A stretch of 47,272 nucleotides of DNA, taken from Bacteroidales bacterium (GTDB taxonomy: Bacteria; Bacteroidota; Bacteroidia; Bacteroidales; UBA3824). Location: assembly GCA_017412115.1 (NCBI GenBank), contig JAFPYR010000079.1, forward strand, positions 1 to 47,272, read 5' to 3'. The notes under the pieces were generated by a model that was not told where the DNA came from, made no database searches, and saw only the letters and a list, made by a program, of their open reading frames with translations. This document shows positions 16,482 to 25,628 of the stretch, piece after piece. The position numbers were made by a program, and so were the translations under genes. The stretch's first letter is position 1. Each line of letters opens with the position of its first letter.

Positions 16482-17616
16482 ATCTGAAATAAAAATAAAC
16501 AAACAATCCGCAACCTATTATTCCGAAAGGTATTCCGGGCAAGGCTGAATAATTACAAGCATTTCCCGTTAAAATCGGCAAACCGCCTAAAAATGCGCCG
16601 AGAGCGTTTCCGACATTAAAAGCAATTTGAACCAAAGCACCGCCTAATTTTTCGCCGCCTTTTCCGTATTTTATAATCAAAAGTTGCTGAGGCGAAGACA
16701 GCGCAAAAAGGCAAAACGTACAACAAAACATAACGATAACGGCAATCACACCGTTAAAAGCGAAAAAGAACATCAGCGTAAGGAAAACGGAGGCTAAACC
16801 TTGAAAAATTCCGGCAACCAATCCCATAGGATATTTGTCGCATATTTTTCCTGAAATCAAATTACCCGTTACCATTCCTAAACCGGCAATTATCATAATC
16901 CATGACAAAACCGATTCCGAAAAGCCGGAAACACTTGTTAAAATAGGATTTATGTAAGAATACATACAGAAAATTCCGCAGTTTCCCGTAAAAGTTGCTA
17001 TTACGACAATCCAAGGTGCTAAATGTTTTAAGAATTTGAACCTGTCCCTAAACCTTTGAGTAACTTGATTTCCGACATCGGGGACTAAAAATTTTATCGC
17101 GAAAACTGCCGTTAATGCCAAAAGTCCGACAAAAACGAAAATCATACGCCACGAAAAATTATTGCTTAAAAATGTTCCGAGCGGCACGCCCAAAAGATTA
17201 GCAACCGTCATTCCAGAAACCATAATTGCAATTGCTGAAGATTCTTTACCTTTTTCAGCGATTTTTGAGGCAATAATTGTTCCGATTCCAAAATATGCAC
17301 CGTGCGGCAGACCTGAAATAAAACGACAAGCCATAAGTGCGTAATAATTAGGCGCAACGGCAGCGGTAATATTGCCCAAAAGCATTAATCCCGCAAGAAA
17401 AATCATAACGCTTTTCAGTTTGTATTTTTCGACGGAAAGCAGTATGACGGGCGCACCGAAACTGACTCCTAAAGCGTAAGCCGAAATTAAATGTCCGGCT
17501 TCAGGAATTGAAATGTTTAAATCCTGAGCCACGAACGAAGAAATTCCCGGCATTATAAACTCGGCTATACCGAGAACAAATGTACCTAAAGAAAGAGCTA
17601 AAAGACTTTTTTTCAT
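16459..17616 (-). CDS. MFS transporter, AraJ/DHA1-like efflux family
   Basis: 385 residues forming about 12 membrane helices. It begins LALSLGTFVLGIAEFIMPGI and carries the segment GLPHGAYFGIGTIIASKIA plus SGMTVANLLGVPLGTFLSNN, both typical of the AraJ and drug:H+ antiporter-1 branch of the major facilitator superfamily. A sugar or drug efflux role is the family default; the substrate cannot be inferred. It starts 7 bp after the stop of the membrane-anchored PKD protein and overlaps the next small gene, which places it inside the ECF sigma operon. That context suggests induced export, perhaps under envelope stress. Confidence 0.88.
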   Translation of the reverse strand: MKKSLLALSLGTFVLGIAEFIMPGISSFVAQDLNISIPEAGHLISAYALGVSFGAPVILLSVEKYKLKSVMIFLAGLMLLGNITAAVAPNYYALMACRFISGLPHGAYFGIGTIIASKIAEKGKESSAIAIMVSGMTVANLLGVPLGTFLSNNFSWRMIFVFVGLLALTAVFAIKFLVPDVGNQVTQRFRDRFKFLKHLAPWIVVIATFTGNCGIFCMYSYINPILTSVSGFSESVLSWIMIIAGLGMVTGNLISGKICDKYPMGLVAGIFQGLASVFLTLMFFFAFNGVIAVIVMFCCTFCLFALSSPQQLLIIKYGKGGEKLGGALVQIAFNVGNALGAFLGGLPILTGNACNYSALPGIPFGIIGCGLFVYFYFRYERGKRE

Positions 17617-17623
17617 TTTTTTG

Positions 17624-18862
17624 TTAATCTTCCCACATAAGGGTTATGTTTCCTGTCAGCGTTCCTCTTTCTCCGTTAAAAAATTCGTATTGACAACTAT
17701 AAACGTAAACCCCTTTAGGCAGACGCTCGTTTCTGAAATAACCGTCCCAATAACTCTGAACATCAGTCGTAAAGAAAACCTCCTTACCGTTTCGGTTAAG
17801 AATTTTTAGACTGTAATGCGCAAGTTTATCAACATCGCCCTTAGGATAAAAGACCGAAAACTGTTCTTTTCCGCTGTAAGAAATTCCGCTGCCCGCTCCC
17901 GAAGACGAAACGGTAAAGGCATTAGGAAATGTTATAGAATATTCCGGCAAAGAAAGTTGAATGTCAGTTTTTACGGTATCAACGCATATTCCGTTGGTAA
18001 TAACCAATTTCAGAGGATAAGTTCCGTAATTTGCGTAAGTATGCGTAACTTTCTCTCCTACTGATTTTTTACCGTCGGAAAAGTCCCAAATAAAAGACGA
18101 AGATTTTGAATTTCTTGCCTCGGCGATTATCGTTTTGGAAGATTTTACGTATGCTATCTGCGCCTGAGGTCTTGCATAAACCCTCACCGTATCGGAATAT
18201 ACCTTTGAAAACGTACCGTTTACAGTTTTCAATGTTACATAATAAGCTCCGGGCGAAAGATAAGTTGCAACACCGTTTTGATCGTAAGAAACCTCTCCGT
18301 TACCGAAATTCCAATAACAATATTCAGTATTTTTGGAAAGATTTATAAATTTCACGGTAAAAGGTGCGCAACCTTCCACAGAAGACATTTTGAAATATGA
18401 TGTAAAATCGGGGATTTCAATATCAGAAACCTTTGAATCTTTTTTTACGTTTGTATCATTTTTAACAGTCGGCCCGACAATCGTATAATTTTCTCCCGCA
18501 TCTGACAAAAAGACTTCAGGAGAATCGGTTTTGATTTCGGGCAAAACTTTGTCTGAATTTTTAACGGCCGTATTGTTTTGATTGTTAATAAGGACTTTTC
18601 TTGTAGAGCCTGAATACACATAACGACTTTTAGAAACAGTTTCAATCTGAGGATGAGAATTTTCGGCATCAAGATAATTAACAGCGGTAAAGGTACCCGC
18701 TGCTAAAACCGCAGCTAAATACCAAACATTAAAAGTTTTAAAATCGAATTTCCAAAAACTTTTTTTCGCAAGTCTTCTCTCAATATTAAGCCAAAGCTCC
18801 TCAGGCGGTTTTTGTTGAAAGCCGTCAAATTTTTCTCTGAAAAGTTCCTCCGGTGTATTCAT
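17624..18862 (-). CDS. Membrane-anchored PKD-repeat protein, likely anti-sigma factor
   Basis: 412 residues. A short cytoplasmic N-terminus (MNTPEELFREKFDGFQQKPP, residues 1-45) precedes one membrane helix (VWYLAAVLAAGTFTAVNYL, about 46-64). A linker is followed by two PKD-like domains (GCAPFTVKFINLS, YCYWNFGNG, GAYYVTLKTVNG; then SSFIWDFSDGKKSVGEKVTH, YANYGTYPLKL). The C-terminus is a gliding-motility-associated type domain (TFPNAFTV, LKILNRNGKEVFFTTDVQ, WDGYFRNERLPKGVYVY). The start overlaps the sigma-factor stop by 4 bp. The layout of a short cytoplasmic head, one helix and a long periplasmic sensor next to an ECF sigma gene fits an anti-sigma factor. No zinc-binding H-x3-C-x2-C motif is seen, so this role is inferred from position and topology. 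Confidence 0.78.
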   Translation of the reverse strand: MNTPEELFREKFDGFQQKPPEELWLNIERRLAKKSFWKFDFKTFNVWYLAAVLAAGTFTAVNYLDAENSHPQIETVSKSRYVYSGSTRKVLINNQNNTAVKNSDKVLPEIKTDSPEVFLSDAGENYTIVGPTVKNDTNVKKDSKVSDIEIPDFTSYFKMSSVEGCAPFTVKFINLSKNTEYCYWNFGNGEVSYDQNGVATYLSPGAYYVTLKTVNGTFSKVYSDTVRVYARPQAQIAYVKSSKTIIAEARNSKSSSFIWDFSDGKKSVGEKVTHTYANYGTYPLKLVITNGICVDTVKTDIQLSLPEYSITFPNAFTVSSSGAGSGISYSGKEQFSVFYPKGDVDKLAHYSLKILNRNGKEVFFTTDVQSYWDGYFRNERLPKGVYVYSCQYEFFNGERGTLTGNITLMWED

Positions 18863-19419
18863 AATGCTGCCGTTTTAATTTTTTTCAAATCTTTTAGTTT
18901 CTTAATAATAACCATTCTCGCCCTCATAAACTGCGATTTACTTGTATTGATGTCAATTCCCAACATATCAGCAATTTCCCTATGTTTGAAGCCTTCTACG
19001 GCATAAAGGTTAAAAACCATTTTATAACCGTCAGGCAAAGAATTTACCACCGAGAGCAATTCTTCAAGTGTGAACTCCTGCGAATCGAAATTAGGTTCGT
19101 CAGAGGCCAAAATCTCTTGATAATCAGTTAAATCTGCATGATGGCGATGTTTCAAATCTTTGTGATAACTTGTTATGGCAGTATTGATTACGACTCTTTT
19201 GAGCCAGCCCTCGAAAGAGCCTTCAAATTTAAAGTCTTTCAAAGAGGCAAAAATTTTGACAAACGCCTCCTGCAAAATATCTTCTGCTGACATCCGGCTG
19301 TACGAATACCTCAAAGCCAAACCGTACAAAAGCGGAGAATACTTCTGATAAAGTAAGTATTGTGCTTGCCGATCGCCTTCGGAACATTTGTCTATCAAAT
19401 CCTGCAACTGGTTATCCAT
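18859..19419 (-). CDS. ECF-type RNA polymerase sigma factor
   Basis: 186 residues with both sigma-70 regions: region 2 (YKYSPLLYGLALRYSYS-like helices with SAEDILQEAFVKIFASLKDF, then FEGSFEGWLKRVVINTAI) and region 4 (LPDGYKMVFNLYAVEGFKHR, EIADMLGIDINTSKSQFMRA). No anti-sigma-like or ligand domain is fused. It recruits core RNA polymerase to a specific promoter set, normally held inactive by a partner. It is the first gene of a four-gene run (sigma, PKD membrane protein, MFS, small membrane protein) with 4-bp overlaps or gaps under 10 bp. No consensus promoter of the housekeeping type was found upstream, compatible with self-activation. Confidence 0.93.
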   Translation of the reverse strand: MDNQLQDLIDKCSEGDRQAQYLLYQKYSPLLYGLALRYSYSRMSAEDILQEAFVKIFASLKDFKFEGSFEGWLKRVVINTAITSYHKDLKHRHHADLTDYQEILASDEPNFDSQEFTLEELLSVVNSLPDGYKMVFNLYAVEGFKHREIADMLGIDINTSKSQFMRARMVIIKKLKDLKKIKTAAL

Positions 19420-19487
19420 AATCTGTTATCATTCTTTAAGACTAATAGTCAGTGTGTTTGGTTGCAACAAAAAAGAAAAAAAAAGAG

Positions 19488-20303
19488 TTAAAATATATCC
19501 ACTGTAGTACTTTTGACCTCACGTCCCAAAAAGAATTCTGCCGTTTTGTCAAACATTGCGGCATCATCGGTCGTAAAAAATTTCACACCGGAATTTTTTT
19601 CGAGCTTTTTATCCATTTCTTTGTGTCTGAAAAGATAATCCTTGAGGCTTTCAGCAACGATTTCGTTTTGAGATACGATAGAAATATTTTTCCCGCTCAA
19701 AACTTTTTTGAACGTATCAATCAAAAGCGGATAATGAGTACAACCGAGTACGACAGCATCAATTTCAGGGTCTTGATTTAAAAGTTTATTGATGTATTTT
19801 TCGACGAAATATTCGGCTCCGGGAGTGTTGATTTCGCCGTTTTCTACAATCGGGGCAAGCATTGGGCAAGCCTCTTGATAAACTTTTATTTCAGGATGAA
19901 GTTTTTGAATTTCAAGGATATACGAGCCAGAATTAACAGTTCCCAAAGTACCTAAAATACCGATTTTTTTAGTTTTGGTATAATTGTTAATCACCTCGGC
20001 AGTAGGGCGTATGATTCCCAAAACTCTGTTTTGAGGAGAAATCTTCGGCAAATCGTTTTGCTGAATCGTTCTCAAAGCTTTGGCAGAGGCGGTATTGCAG
20101 GCTAAAATTACAAGCGGGCAACCAATTTCAAAAAGCCTTTTAACAGCTTGAAGCGTATAAGCATAAACGGTTTCATACGAACGGTTTCCGTAAGGCGCAC
20201 GTGCGTTGTCGCCTAAAAAAACATAATCGTATTGCGGCATTTTTTCCAAAAAACTTTTCAAAATAGTCAGACCGCCGAATCCCGAATCAAAAACTCCAAT
20301 CAT
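19488..20303 (-). CDS. murI: Glutamate racemase
   Basis: 271 residues, full length. It interconverts L- and D-glutamate to supply D-Glu for peptidoglycan. Catalytic features: FDSGFGGLTI at the start (D6, S7), the first cysteine C69 in LACNTASAKA and the second cysteine C188 in LGCTHYP, the two acid/base thiols of the two-cysteine racemases, plus GDNARAPYG. It is the last gene of the minus-strand cluster DUF6089-uppS-bamA-ompH-ompH-murI, an order that is conserved in Bacteroidetes. A terminator hairpin lies between it and the upstream ompH gene, so it may be partly uncoupled from that operon. Confidence 0.95.
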   Translation of the reverse strand: MIGVFDSGFGGLTILKSFLEKMPQYDYVFLGDNARAPYGNRSYETVYAYTLQAVKRLFEIGCPLVILACNTASAKALRTIQQNDLPKISPQNRVLGIIRPTAEVINNYTKTKKIGILGTLGTVNSGSYILEIQKLHPEIKVYQEACPMLAPIVENGEINTPGAEYFVEKYINKLLNQDPEIDAVVLGCTHYPLLIDTFKKVLSGKNISIVSQNEIVAESLKDYLFRHKEMDKKLEKNSGVKFFTTDDAAMFDKTAEFFLGREVKSTTVDIF

Positions 20304-20331
20304 TATTTTCCCTAAAAAAAATCCTTTTACA

Positions 20332-20372
20332 AAAAAAACTCACGCAAAAATTCTTTAGATTTTTTGCGTGAG
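20332..20372 (-). terminator. Intrinsic terminator after the ompH genes
   Basis: Stem CTCACGCAAAAA (20339-20350) pairs with TTTTTGCGTGAG (20361-20372) around a 10-base loop. On the minus strand it is followed by a T8 run (complement of 20332-20338 plus neighbours). It stands 50 bp after the second ompH stop and just before murI. Confidence 0.85.
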
Positions 20373-20424
20373 AGGAATTGATTAAATTATACAATAATTA
20401 AATTAATAAAGTAATAAATGAGTC

Positions 20425-20943
20425 TTACATTCCGAGTTCTTTTTTTACGGCTGAGGTCAAATCCGTACTCAAAGCATCGTTAATAAAAAGAACCGTATTT
20501 TTGTCCATTACATAAACGTAACCGCCTTCTGTTGCCACTTTTTTAACGGCTGCGTCAAGTTTATCCATAACGGGAGCAATCAATTCAGACCTTTTTTGTT
20601 GAAGGGACTGCTGCGCATTCTCCTGAAATCTTTGAATTCTCTCCTGAAGTTGCACAATTTCCTGTTCTTTGTCAGCACGGATAGCAGCCGACCATTTTTC
20701 GGGAGCGGCATCCGCTAACTGAACGTTTTCTTGATATGCCTGAATTTTAGTCTGATACTCAGTAGCCATAGCCTGATACTGTGTTTCAACTTTTTTGCTT
20801 TCGTTTTCAAGCTGAGTCTGTGCAGCTTTGTAATCGGGCATATTCTCGATAATCTCTTGTGTTGTGATATGTCCGAATTTTTGAGCCGATGCGCTGATTG
20901 ACAGCGTTATAACAGCGGCAAGTAATAACAATGCTCTTTTCAT
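20425..20943 (-). CDS. OmpH/Skp-like periplasmic chaperone (second copy)
   Basis: 172 residues with a signal peptide (MKRALLLLAAVITLSISASA) and the Skp/OmpH fold: a small beta start (QKFGHITTQEIIENMPDYKA), a long charged coiled coil from about 40 to 130 that would form the tentacles, and the closing beta part (VATEGGYVYVMDKNTVLFIN). It holds unfolded outer-membrane proteins in the periplasm and delivers them to BamA, encoded upstream in the same run. It is a paralogue of the adjacent 168-residue gene, 18 bp away; paired ompH genes after bamA are usual in this phylum. An intrinsic terminator follows. Confidence 0.93.
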   Translation of the reverse strand: MKRALLLLAAVITLSISASAQKFGHITTQEIIENMPDYKAAQTQLENESKKVETQYQAMATEYQTKIQAYQENVQLADAAPEKWSAAIRADKEQEIVQLQERIQRFQENAQQSLQQKRSELIAPVMDKLDAAVKKVATEGGYVYVMDKNTVLFINDALSTDLTSAVKKELGM

Positions 20944-20961
20944 AATTTATTTTAAAAAACT

Positions 20962-21468
20962 CTATTTAACAATTTTCTTTAAAACCACATCCGACTCATC
21001 GTATTTTTCAGAGGCGTAAATAATATCGCCCGTTACTTTGTCAAAAATATAATCGTAACCGCCTTCGGTTGCAACGCTTTTGAGAGCATTATAAACGTTG
21101 TCCTGAATAGGTTTGATTAATTCCTGACGTTTTTTTGCAAGTTCGCCGTTAGAGCCGAAATATTTTTTCTGAAGTTCTTTAGCTTCTTTTTCTTTAGCGA
21201 TTATTTCGTCCTCGCGTTTTGTTTTTGTTGCAGCAGGAAGAATGTCAGCCTCCGACTGAAATTTTTTGTACATTTGGTCAAGTTCTGAAAATTTAGCCTC
21301 AACCTCAGCCTGCCATTGTTTTGAATAAGTATCCAATTTGGTCTGAGCTTGTTGGTAAGCCGGAATTTTTCCGAGTATATATTCCGTATCAACATGAGCA
21401 AATTTCTGTGCGAAACTGCCACCGATAAACATAGCAATCAATGCCGCTGTCAAAAATATTCTTTTCAT
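20962..21468 (-). CDS. OmpH/Skp-like periplasmic chaperone (first copy)
   Basis: 168 residues, signal peptide MKRIFLTAALIAMFIGGSFA, then QKFAHVDTEYILGKIPAYQQ, a lysine- and glutamate-rich coiled coil (DQMYKKFQSEADILPAATKT and following), and VATEGGYDYIFDKVTGDIIY at the end. This is the standard Skp architecture. It should act as a holdase for barrel proteins on the way to BamA, whose gene ends about 80 bp upstream. The two copies differ enough to have separate clients or to form mixed trimers; that is inference. Confidence 0.93.
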   Translation of the reverse strand: MKRIFLTAALIAMFIGGSFAQKFAHVDTEYILGKIPAYQQAQTKLDTYSKQWQAEVEAKFSELDQMYKKFQSEADILPAATKTKREDEIIAKEKEAKELQKKYFGSNGELAKKRQELIKPIQDNVYNALKSVATEGGYDYIFDKVTGDIIYASEKYDESDVVLKKIVK

Positions 21469-21547
21469 ATTTTTTCAAGTTTTATATTGTTAATAAATTT
21501 TTTTTATTTTAGATGACAGAAAAAAACTTTTCTGAAATTAAAATCTG

Positions 21548-23995
21548 TTAAAAATTCTGTCCCATCGTAAATTGGAATACACTTTTCTTCTCCTGAGAAC
21601 TCGGAGCGTCAAAACCGTAACCCCAATCAAGACCCAACATACCAAGCATCGGAAGGAAAACCCTCACACCCGCACCGGCAGCACGATAAATGTCAAAAGG
21701 TTTGAACTGATGGAGTTCGTCCCAACAATTACCGCCTTCGATAAAACCGATACCGTAAATCGTAGCCGATTCGCTCAAAATTACGGGATAGCGCAATTCC
21801 AAAGCGTATTTTGCATAAACGTTACCACCCGAAGAAATCACTTCGCTGTCATAACCCCTAAGACCGATAACGTCCTTACCGTAAGAATAATAATTCATAC
21901 CATCACCGCCCATCGTAAAGCCTTGGAACGGAGAATATCCTCTGCGTTTGCTGTAATAACACGAAAATCCGTATTGAACTTTAGTGTGCAAAACAAGGTC
22001 GCCAACAAGTTGCGTAAAGTTTTTAGCCTCAAAACCGTATTTGTGATATTCAACCCATTTCCATTTATCTTCACTGTTAACATATCTGTAATCAGTTTTG
22101 TCCCAAGCCGAATAAGGCGGAGTGAGTTCAAACGTGAAAGCAAAAGACGAACCTCTTCTTGAATAAATCGGAGCGTCAATATTGTTTCTTGAGAAAACGA
22201 TTTTCACACCCGTTTCGTTAGCCGTTCCGTTTGGATCAAAACCTTCAAACATTCCTCCGTAAGTGTAATTTTTAAGTTTGTAACGTTTGAAAAACAACTC
22301 GCCGTAAAGTTGGAAATAATTATCAGGCCAGCTCAAACGTCTTCCCAAACCAACTGAAGTACCCCAAACCTGCATTCTGTAATTATAAGCGGCATAACTG
22401 AGGTAATTAACATCGGTGTAATAAAAACCGAGAGAGAAAGAATTTCTTCTTTTACCTCCGAGCCACGGTTCTGAAAACGAAATGCTGTAAGTCTGATAAT
22501 ATTTACCGTTGCTTTGGAACGAAAGACTCAGTTTTTGACCGTCGCCCTGCGGCAAAGGTCTCCACGAAGACTTGTCAAAAAAGTTTTTCGTTGAGAAATT
22601 GTTGAACGAAACGCCCAATCTTCCCACGAAATAACCGCCACCCCAACCGGCTGAAACCTCAAACATATCATTACGTTTTTCAACAAGCGGATATTCTATA
22701 TCAACGGTGCTGTTAGCATAATCGGGCACGGGATTAGGAATCAACTTTTCGGGTTCAAAATTACCGAGTTGAGCCAACTCACGAACAGAACCGATTACAT
22801 CGCTTTTTGAAAACAATTCACCCGGCAAAGTATAAAGTTCCCTTCTCGGGACATGGTCGTTCGTAATAGTATTACCGGTGATAATAATTCTGTCAATATA
22901 AGCCTGAGGGCCTTCAAAGACCATAATTTCGACATCTACGGAATCGTTTACGACCGAAATCTCTTTGGGAATTGCCCTAAAAAACAGATAACCGTCGTCC
23001 ATGTAAATATTAGAAACGGCATCTTTATCTGTGTTAATTCTCTCGTCAAGACGGTTTTGGTCATAAAGGTCGCCTTTTTTAATATCAAGACGGCGTTGCA
23101 AAATGTCCGTACCGTATTTTTCGTTTCCTATCCAACGGATATTGCGGAAATAATATTTTTTGCCTTCGTAAAGTTTCAGATTGATACCCACCAACTTATC
23201 GCTGACTCTATAAACGGAATCAGAAATAATTTCAGCATCACGGAAACCGTGCGAATTAAATTTTTTTATAAGTTCATCTTTGTCTTCCTCGAATTTAGAA
23301 CGGATAAATTTTGAAGGTTTGAACATACCGTACCAACGTCTTTGTTTGGTGTTTTTGAGGTATTTTCTGACCTTTTGGTCCGAAACAAGTTCGTTTCCCT
23401 CGCTCGTTATGCTGCTGATTCTTACTTTTTTGCCTTTATCAACATTAATAATAAGATTTTCAACGTTTTGCATCATCGTATCCGGCTGTTCGAGAATACG
23501 GACTTCGGCGTTATAAAAACCTTTGTCGTAATAATGTTCCAAAATAATATTTTTGGTTTTGGTAAGTACATGTTCTGTAACTTTGGTTCCGGGGATAATT
23601 TTGATTTTATCGTTCAAATCTTCTTTTTCACCGGAACGTACACCCTTGAAAATCACTTTATTGATTTTCGGACGCTCTTCCAATTTAATATCCAAAAACA
23701 CTTTGTCGTCTACGGTAATATCCGTTATACCGATGCTGACATCAGAAAACAAGCCCTGTTTCCATAATTTTTCGATGGAACGCGTAATTTCATCGCCGGG
23801 AACTTTTATTTTCTGTCCGATTTTCAAACCGGAAATCTGAATCAACGCTTGTTTGTTAAGATATTTGATTCCTGAAACCGTTATTCCGCCTATCGTATAT
23901 TCCTTAGGCGAATCGTAATTGATGTCCGTCTGAGCATAAGATACTCTGACAGAAAAAAAGAACAACAGCAAAAACAATAGCAATCTAAATTTCAT
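21548..23995 (-). CDS. bamA: Outer-membrane protein assembly factor BamA
   Basis: 815 residues, signal peptide (FRLLLFLLLFFFSVRVSYAQ), then a tandem of POTRA domains between about 35 and 430 (IGGITVSGIKYLNKQALIQI; KINKVIFKGVRSGEKEDLND; VRISSITSEGNELVSDQKVR; YYFRNIRWIGNEKYGTDILQ; AYIDRIIITGNTITNDHVPR), followed by the Omp85 barrel, with the FTMGGDGMNYYSYGKDVIGL region and RGYDSEVISSGGN carrying the R-G-Y motif of loop 6, and a final aromatic residue (FTMGQNF). It inserts beta-barrel proteins into the outer membrane. The neighbours, Skp-like chaperones downstream and uppS upstream, are the usual Bacteroidota arrangement. No other Bam subunit is in the window. Confidence 0.96.
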   Translation of the reverse strand: MKFRLLLFLLLFFFSVRVSYAQTDINYDSPKEYTIGGITVSGIKYLNKQALIQISGLKIGQKIKVPGDEITRSIEKLWKQGLFSDVSIGITDITVDDKVFLDIKLEERPKINKVIFKGVRSGEKEDLNDKIKIIPGTKVTEHVLTKTKNIILEHYYDKGFYNAEVRILEQPDTMMQNVENLIINVDKGKKVRISSITSEGNELVSDQKVRKYLKNTKQRRWYGMFKPSKFIRSKFEEDKDELIKKFNSHGFRDAEIISDSVYRVSDKLVGINLKLYEGKKYYFRNIRWIGNEKYGTDILQRRLDIKKGDLYDQNRLDERINTDKDAVSNIYMDDGYLFFRAIPKEISVVNDSVDVEIMVFEGPQAYIDRIIITGNTITNDHVPRRELYTLPGELFSKSDVIGSVRELAQLGNFEPEKLIPNPVPDYANSTVDIEYPLVEKRNDMFEVSAGWGGGYFVGRLGVSFNNFSTKNFFDKSSWRPLPQGDGQKLSLSFQSNGKYYQTYSISFSEPWLGGKRRNSFSLGFYYTDVNYLSYAAYNYRMQVWGTSVGLGRRLSWPDNYFQLYGELFFKRYKLKNYTYGGMFEGFDPNGTANETGVKIVFSRNNIDAPIYSRRGSSFAFTFELTPPYSAWDKTDYRYVNSEDKWKWVEYHKYGFEAKNFTQLVGDLVLHTKVQYGFSCYYSKRRGYSPFQGFTMGGDGMNYYSYGKDVIGLRGYDSEVISSGGNVYAKYALELRYPVILSESATIYGIGFIEGGNCWDELHQFKPFDIYRAAGAGVRVFLPMLGMLGLDWGYGFDAPSSQEKKSVFQFTMGQNF

Positions 23996-24046
23996 CTTAA
24001 AAAATACTTATAAAATTTTGACGTGCAAAATTAATAAAAAATTTAT

Positions 24047-24790
24047 TTATTCAGCGAGAATTTGTTCGGAAGTTTTACCAAATCTGCGCTCCCGCTGCTG
24101 ATAATCATAAACGGCCTTACAAAAATCTTCTTCAGAAAAATCCGGCCAAAGCGTATCCGTAAAATACAATTCCGAATAAGAAATTTGCCAAAGCAAAAAA
24201 TTAGAAATACGATATTCGCCGCTTGTTCTAATAAGTAATTCAGGATCAGGAATTTGCGCTGTATAAAGACAATCAGCGAAATCCTTTTCAGAAAGAGATG
24301 AAATATCGAAAGGTTTTTCTCTGTACTTTTCCAAAAGTTTTTTTGAGGCGTTGAGTATTTCGTTTCGCGAACCGTAACTAAGGGCAATTATAACCGTAAG
24401 ACCCGTATTTTTAGCGGAAGCATTTACTACACCGTCAATTTCTTTTCTGACATTTTCGTCCAAAAGCGAAGTGTCGCCTATTGTTAGCAACCTGACGTTA
24501 TTTTTTATTAAATCATTAAATTCCCTTGCAATAGAACTTGTCAGTAACGACATAAGCCCGCAGACTTCCGCCTCGGGCCTACTCCAATTTTCTAACGAAA
24601 AAGCGTATAGGGTAATGTATTTAATTCCTAATTTATGAGCCGTTTCAACAACACCTCGAGCAGCTTTTGCGCCTTGAGCGTGTCCTTCGAGACGGGGTTT
24701 TCCGTGTTTTTTTGCCCACCTGCCGTTACCGTCCATTATTACGGCAACATGAGAGGGTATTCTCTCGTGGTCTAATTGTTCCTTAAACAT
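24047..24790 (-). CDS. uppS: Undecaprenyl diphosphate synthase (isoprenyl transferase)
   Basis: 247 residues of the cis-prenyltransferase family. The catalytic Asp is D20 in VIMDGNGRWAKK; other signatures are ARGVVETAHKLGIKYITLYA, SLENWSRP, and the C-terminal RTSGEYRISNFLLWQISYSE with TDTLWPDF. It adds isopentenyl units to farnesyl diphosphate in the cytoplasm to make the lipid carrier for peptidoglycan and surface polysaccharides. It is placed between DUF6089 and bamA, 51 bp from bamA, in a conserved Bacteroidota envelope operon. Confidence 0.96.
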   Translation of the reverse strand: MFKEQLDHERIPSHVAVIMDGNGRWAKKHGKPRLEGHAQGAKAARGVVETAHKLGIKYITLYAFSLENWSRPEAEVCGLMSLLTSSIAREFNDLIKNNVRLLTIGDTSLLDENVRKEIDGVVNASAKNTGLTVIIALSYGSRNEILNASKKLLEKYREKPFDISSLSEKDFADCLYTAQIPDPELLIRTSGEYRISNFLLWQISYSELYFTDTLWPDFSEEDFCKAVYDYQQRERRFGKTSEQILAE

Positions 24791-24813
24791 TTATTAAAAA
24801 CTATATAACTCTT

Positions 24814-25554
24814 CTACTTTCTATATGCAGGACAACTGATAGTATTATCGACTTTGCCGAGTCTGAACATCAAAACGACTCCTACCAAAGAGTACCAATC
24901 ATCATTGCCCAAGAAAGATTTTTGTTTGGAAGCACCGCCCAATTCTGCGGAATAAGTATCCTCACCGATTTGGTCTAACATATCCGAAAATACTTTTCTG
25001 TATTTCCATTCAATACCTAAAGTAAATCTTTTTTTAGGAGCAATCTTAACACCGATTCCGAAAGGAACACAACACCTTAGCCCTTCGTTTGGGAACGAAG
25101 CCACGCACAAGCCAAAGCCTGCTGCAACATAAGGAGTTACAAACTGATATTCCGACCCCGGAATAAGCGGCAAAAAATTGTACTCAAAAGAAAATGCCAA
25201 TTCGGTAACTTCATTTTCAAAACTTGCATTTCTTGTACGCCTATAAGCATCGGCAAAATCCTTGTCACTACCCTCCAATTTGCATCTTACGGCATTGAAC
25301 GACAACGCCATTCTCTCATTAAAACCATGTCTTAAAACCAATCCGCAAGCAAATTTTGGTTTATAAAAAGGTGCTGTCGGATTGATTTCTCCATTGTAAT
25401 ACCCCGCGCCCAAAAAAAGACCTGCCTCATCATACGCAGGTGATTTTTGCTGTGCTTGAGTTTCAACAAAAGTAAACACCGTAAAAAATACAAGTGCAAA
25501 TATACGGGAAACTTTTGTATTAACGCTTTTAAAAAATCTTAATTTTATATTCAT
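24814..25554 (-). CDS. DUF6089-like outer-membrane beta-barrel protein
   Basis: 246 residues, signal peptide ending near VETQAQQ. It then shows the pattern of a small eight-stranded barrel: EAGLFLGAGYYNGEI, RHGFNERMALSFNAVRCKLE, VTELAFSFEYNFLPL, VTPYVAAGFGLCVASF, CCVPFGIGVKIAPKKRFTLG, IEWKYRKVFSDMLDQI. This fits DUF6089, a family found next to uppS and bamA in Bacteroidota. The usual neighbour upstream is an NAD kinase gene; here an SGNH hydrolase stands there instead. The function is unknown; its position suggests a part in envelope biogenesis. It ends 23 bp before uppS. Confidence 0.8.
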   Translation of the reverse strand: MNIKLRFFKSVNTKVSRIFALVFFTVFTFVETQAQQKSPAYDEAGLFLGAGYYNGEINPTAPFYKPKFACGLVLRHGFNERMALSFNAVRCKLEGSDKDFADAYRRTRNASFENEVTELAFSFEYNFLPLIPGSEYQFVTPYVAAGFGLCVASFPNEGLRCCVPFGIGVKIAPKKRFTLGIEWKYRKVFSDMLDQIGEDTYSAELGGASKQKSFLGNDDWYSLVGVVLMFRLGKVDNTISCPAYRK

Positions 25555-25628
25555 TTCCTTAAAAACCGTTTAAAATATTTTACGTCTTTATATAAAACTC
25601 AAAACATATAATTTTTATTGTAAACTTA

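Noticed and set aside
19419..19487. GACTAATAGTC near-palindrome near the ECF sigma gene considered as an operator
   Set aside because: Only 5-bp arms, no second copy, and no promoter element in a matching position.
21572..22162. 196-codon plus-strand ORF inside bamA
   Set aside because: Antisense to the conserved BamA barrel; long open antisense frames are expected from the codon use here, and the protein is basic and featureless.
22853..23840. Several plus-strand ORFs in the POTRA region of bamA
   Set aside because: All overlap each other and the real gene; no domain or start context supports them.
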